In this document: positions 5,958 through 7,673 of the stretch, piece by piece
Layout of the letters: each line of letters starts with the position of its first letter
How positions within the stretch are numbered: the stretch's first letter is position 1
From: Phycisphaerae bacterium
Lineage (GTDB): Bacteria > Planctomycetota > Phycisphaerae > JAJVII01
Assembly (NCBI GenBank): GCA_028706835.1
Contig: JAQTVL010000208.1
Location: 1 to 7,673, forward strand
Direction: 5' to 3'
Length of the DNA stretch: 7,673 nt
Made by a program: the position numbers and the translations under genes
Notes under the pieces: model-generated
Seen by the model: the letters and a program-made list of their open reading frames with translations, nothing else
Database searches by the model: none
What the model was told of the DNA's origin: nothing

Positions 5958-7198
5958 CGGGAGCGGCGGAAGACATCGAGTGCCCCCGGGAACGGCCCGA
6001 GCGCTCGCTCGAAGATCCCCAGCGAGAACGCGATGGTCAGTCCATAGTTGGTGATCGGCACGCCGGCCCGACGGCAGTGGAGGATGCGCGACAGCATCTC
6101 GCGGCGGTTCCACATGCACGCCCCGCAGTGGATGACCAGTTGGAACCTGCCGAGTTCCTCCGGCGTCGTCGGGAAATCGTGGCCTTGCACGGTGGTGATG
6201 TCCAGCTTGCCGCCGACGTACTGCGTCAGCCAGCGTGGTATCTTTACCCGCCCGATGTCTTCCCCGATCGGATGGTGCGAACACGATTCAGCGATCAGCA
6301 CCCGGCTGCCCGGGCGAAGCTGATCGATGGCCGCTGCTCCGCGGACGAGTTCGGCCAGGTCGCCCTTGTGGCGGGCGAACAGAATCGAGAACGAGGTCAT
6401 CGGCACGTTGGGAGGCGTGTCCGCAGCCACCTTCAAGAATGCCTGCGAGTCCGTGACGACCAGCGCCGGCGGCCGCGTCAGTCGGGCCAGGGCCTCGCGC
6501 AGCTCGCGCTCCTTGACGACCATGCAGAACGCGTCGTGGTCCAGCAGATCGCGGATGGATTGCACCTGCGGGTTGATCAATCGGCCCTTCGGTGCTTCCT
6601 TGTCGATCGGCACGACGAGCACAGCCAACTCGCCCGGCGGAACGAGGTCGGACAGGATCGTCGGTGCGTTGATGAAATCCTCGGGCGCTGCGGCGATCAG
6701 CGCCTCGCGCAGTTCGAGCACACCTTGGCCCGCGGATGCGACGGTGGCGACTGTCGGAATCTGCGCGGCCGCCAACCGGGTCAGCAGGTCGGCTGGCGGG
6801 GCCGCCAGGTCCGACTTGTTGAACGCGACGATGGCCGGGATCTTGCGGCCCTCCAACTCGTTGAGTATCGCCTGCTCGAATGGCCCCCATTGGCCGGCCT
6901 CGGCGATGACGACACCGATGTCGGTGCGGTCGAACACCTGGCGTGTGCGGGCGACGCGAAGCTCGCCCAGCGCGCCGACATCGTCGATCCCCGCGGTGTC
7001 GATGAACAAGACCGGCCCCAGCGGCAGCAGTTCCATCGGCTTCTCGACCGGGTCGGTCGTTGTGCCCGCGACCTCGGACACGATCGATGCCGCCTGCCGG
7101 GTTATTGCGTTCAGCAGCGAACTCTTGCCGACGTTGCGCCGGCCGAACAGGCCGATGTGCAGTCGCAATCCCTTGGGCGTTGGGTCCATCCGGGTCAT
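5936..7198 (-). CDS. hydF: [FeFe]-hydrogenase maturation GTPase HydF
   Basis: HydF is the GTPase scaffold on which the 2Fe subcluster of the H-cluster is assembled before transfer to apo-hydrogenase HydA; HydE and HydG supply the parts. This 420-aa protein has the full set of family features. The P-loop is GRRNVGKSS (19-27), the switch threonines lie at 46-48, the G3 motif DTAG is at 67-70, and the G4 motif NKSD is at 127-130. The C-terminal [4Fe-4S] site is CSH (306-308) and HCGAC (357-361), 48 residues apart, matching the CxHx(46-53)HCxxC signature. Length is normal. The ATG overlaps the aspA stop as ATGA, implying translational coupling in one operon. The stop lies inside the end of the convergent gene. 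Its presence implies an [FeFe]-hydrogenase and an anaerobic or fermentative phase of life. Confidence 0.96.
   Translation of the reverse strand: MTRMDPTPKGLRLHIGLFGRRNVGKSSLLNAITRQAASIVSEVAGTTTDPVEKPMELLPLGPVLFIDTAGIDDVGALGELRVARTRQVFDRTDIGVVIAEAGQWGPFEQAILNELEGRKIPAIVAFNKSDLAAPPADLLTRLAAAQIPTVATVASAGQGVLELREALIAAAPEDFINAPTILSDLVPPGELAVLVVPIDKEAPKGRLINPQVQSIRDLLDHDAFCMVVKERELREALARLTRPPALVVTDSQAFLKVAADTPPNVPMTSFSILFARHKGDLAELVRGAAAIDQLRPGSRVLIAESCSHHPIGEDIGRVKIPRWLTQYVGGKLDITTVQGHDFPTTPEELGRFQLVIHCGACMWNRREMLSRILHCRRAGVPITNYGLTIAFSLGIFERALGPFPGALDVFRRSRQSASIK
7195..7198 (-). promoter_or_regulatory. ATGA stop-start overlap coupling aspA to hydF
   Basis: On the minus strand the bases ATGA hold both the hydF ATG and the aspA TGA. 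A GGAG lies just 2 bases before the ATG, too close for an ideal ribosome site, and AAGGA lies 12 bases away. Both fit re-initiation by ribosomes finishing aspA more than independent loading. Confidence 0.7.
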
Positions 7199-7673
7199 TT
7201 CTCCGCAGCGTCCTTGCCGGCCGGCGGCGGCGCCGATCCGAGCTTGGTTACGTTCTCCGCGCTAGTCAGTTCGTCGATCTGGGCCGCGCTCAGGATGCGA
7301 CACGACAGCAGAATCTCGCGAACCGTCCTGCCTTCCTGGGCGGCGGACCGGGCGACTGACTGGGCCATCTCGTGGCCGATCTTCTCGACCAATGCCGTCA
7401 GGATGGCGGACGCGCCGTTGACGTTCTGACGACAGCGAGCTTCGTTCGCCTCGATGCCTTCGACACACAATCGCCGGAACATGGAATTCGCGTTTGCCAG
7501 CAGGCCCAGGTTGGCCAGCAGGGCGTCGGCGATCAGCGGCAGGAATGGGTTCAGTTCCAGCGAACCCGAGGCCGCCGCGTGCGCGATCGCCACGTCGTTA
7601 GCCATCACGGCCATCGCCGCCTGGGACACCGCTTCGGGGATCACCGGGTTGACCTTCGCGGGCATGATCGACG
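7195..7673 (-). CDS. aspA: Aspartate ammonia-lyase (aspartase), C-terminal part; 5' end outside window
   Basis: Aspartase converts L-aspartate to fumarate and ammonia. The visible 159 or so residues start inside the fumarase/aspartase superfamily signature GSSxMPxKxNP (here SIMPAKVNPVIPEAVSQ). This is the flexible loop carrying the catalytic Ser, of which the first residue or two fall at the window edge. The C-terminal helical region follows (NVNGASAILTALVEKIGHE), then the small end domain with an ENVTKLG stretch, as in aspartases. A short Pro/Ala/Lys tail extends the C-terminus. Fumarase class II and other superfamily members share the signature; aspartase is preferred because of the PVIPEAVSQ context and because aspA is a familiar partner of hydF operons. 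The stop is overlapped by the hydF start. Confidence 0.82.
   Translation of the reverse strand, partial: SIMPAKVNPVIPEAVSQAAMAVMANDVAIAHAAASGSLELNPFLPLIADALLANLGLLANANSMFRRLCVEGIEANEARCRQNVNGASAILTALVEKIGHEMAQSVARSAAQEGRTVREILLSCRILSAAQIDELTSAENVTKLGSAPPPAGKDAAEK

Noticed and set aside
5998..6007. CGAGCGCTCG palindrome near the convergent gene ends as a terminator stem.
   Set aside because: It is inside hydF coding sequence, is only 10 bases without a loop, and no T-run follows on either strand.
5087..7429. A 780-codon open frame on the plus strand spanning the glycosidase-like gene, hydF and aspA; the longest frame in the window.
   Set aside because: It runs out of frame through one real gene and antisense through hydF and aspA, whose motifs are unambiguous; its composition is that of a GC-rich shadow frame.

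Overview
The window looks like a chromosomal piece of a high-GC bacterium, most likely a planctomycete and possibly a Phycisphaerae-type anaerobe. The reasons are an H-X9-DG/DUF1559-type pseudopilin-like domain fused to an anti-sigma module beside an ECF sigma gene, a FlgI-like P-ring-domain lipoprotein outside any visible flagellar cluster, and an [FeFe]-hydrogenase maturation gene (hydF). The assignment rests on gene content only; no rRNA, tRNA or taxonomic marker is present. Coding density is high, with no mobile element, CRISPR array or RNA gene seen.

Layout. Bases 1-869 (+) hold nearly all of the mature part of a ZnuA/TroA-type metal-binding lipoprotein. The first complete codon is probably the lipobox cysteine, so only the signal peptide is missing. 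It meets, tail to tail with a 4-base stop overlap, a large minus-strand gene (866-2926) for a lipoprotein with a FlgI-like region, HEAT-like helices and an unassigned C-terminal region. A 316-base divergent intergenic region (2927-3242) separates this from a plus-strand set: ECF sigma factor (3243-3860), membrane anti-sigma-like protein fused to an H-X9-DG-type domain (3925-4902), and a conserved protein with (alpha/alpha)6 glycosidase-like motifs (4929-5957). The last of these overlaps by 22 bases the 3' end of minus-strand hydF (5936-7198). hydF is joined by an ATGA overlap to the upstream aspartate ammonia-lyase gene aspA (7195 to beyond 7673).

How the genes work together. The sigma and anti-sigma genes form a plausible signalling pair whose sensory end would be the extracytoplasmic pseudopilin-like domain. 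The 342-aa gene follows after 26 bases and may be co-transcribed. aspA-hydF fits a maturation operon for [FeFe]-hydrogenase in which aspartase could release ammonia. hydE and hydG are not in the window and would be expected upstream on the minus strand, beyond base 7673. Most novel for follow-up are the FlgI-like lipoprotein and the degenerate-zinc anti-sigma/H-X9-DG fusion.
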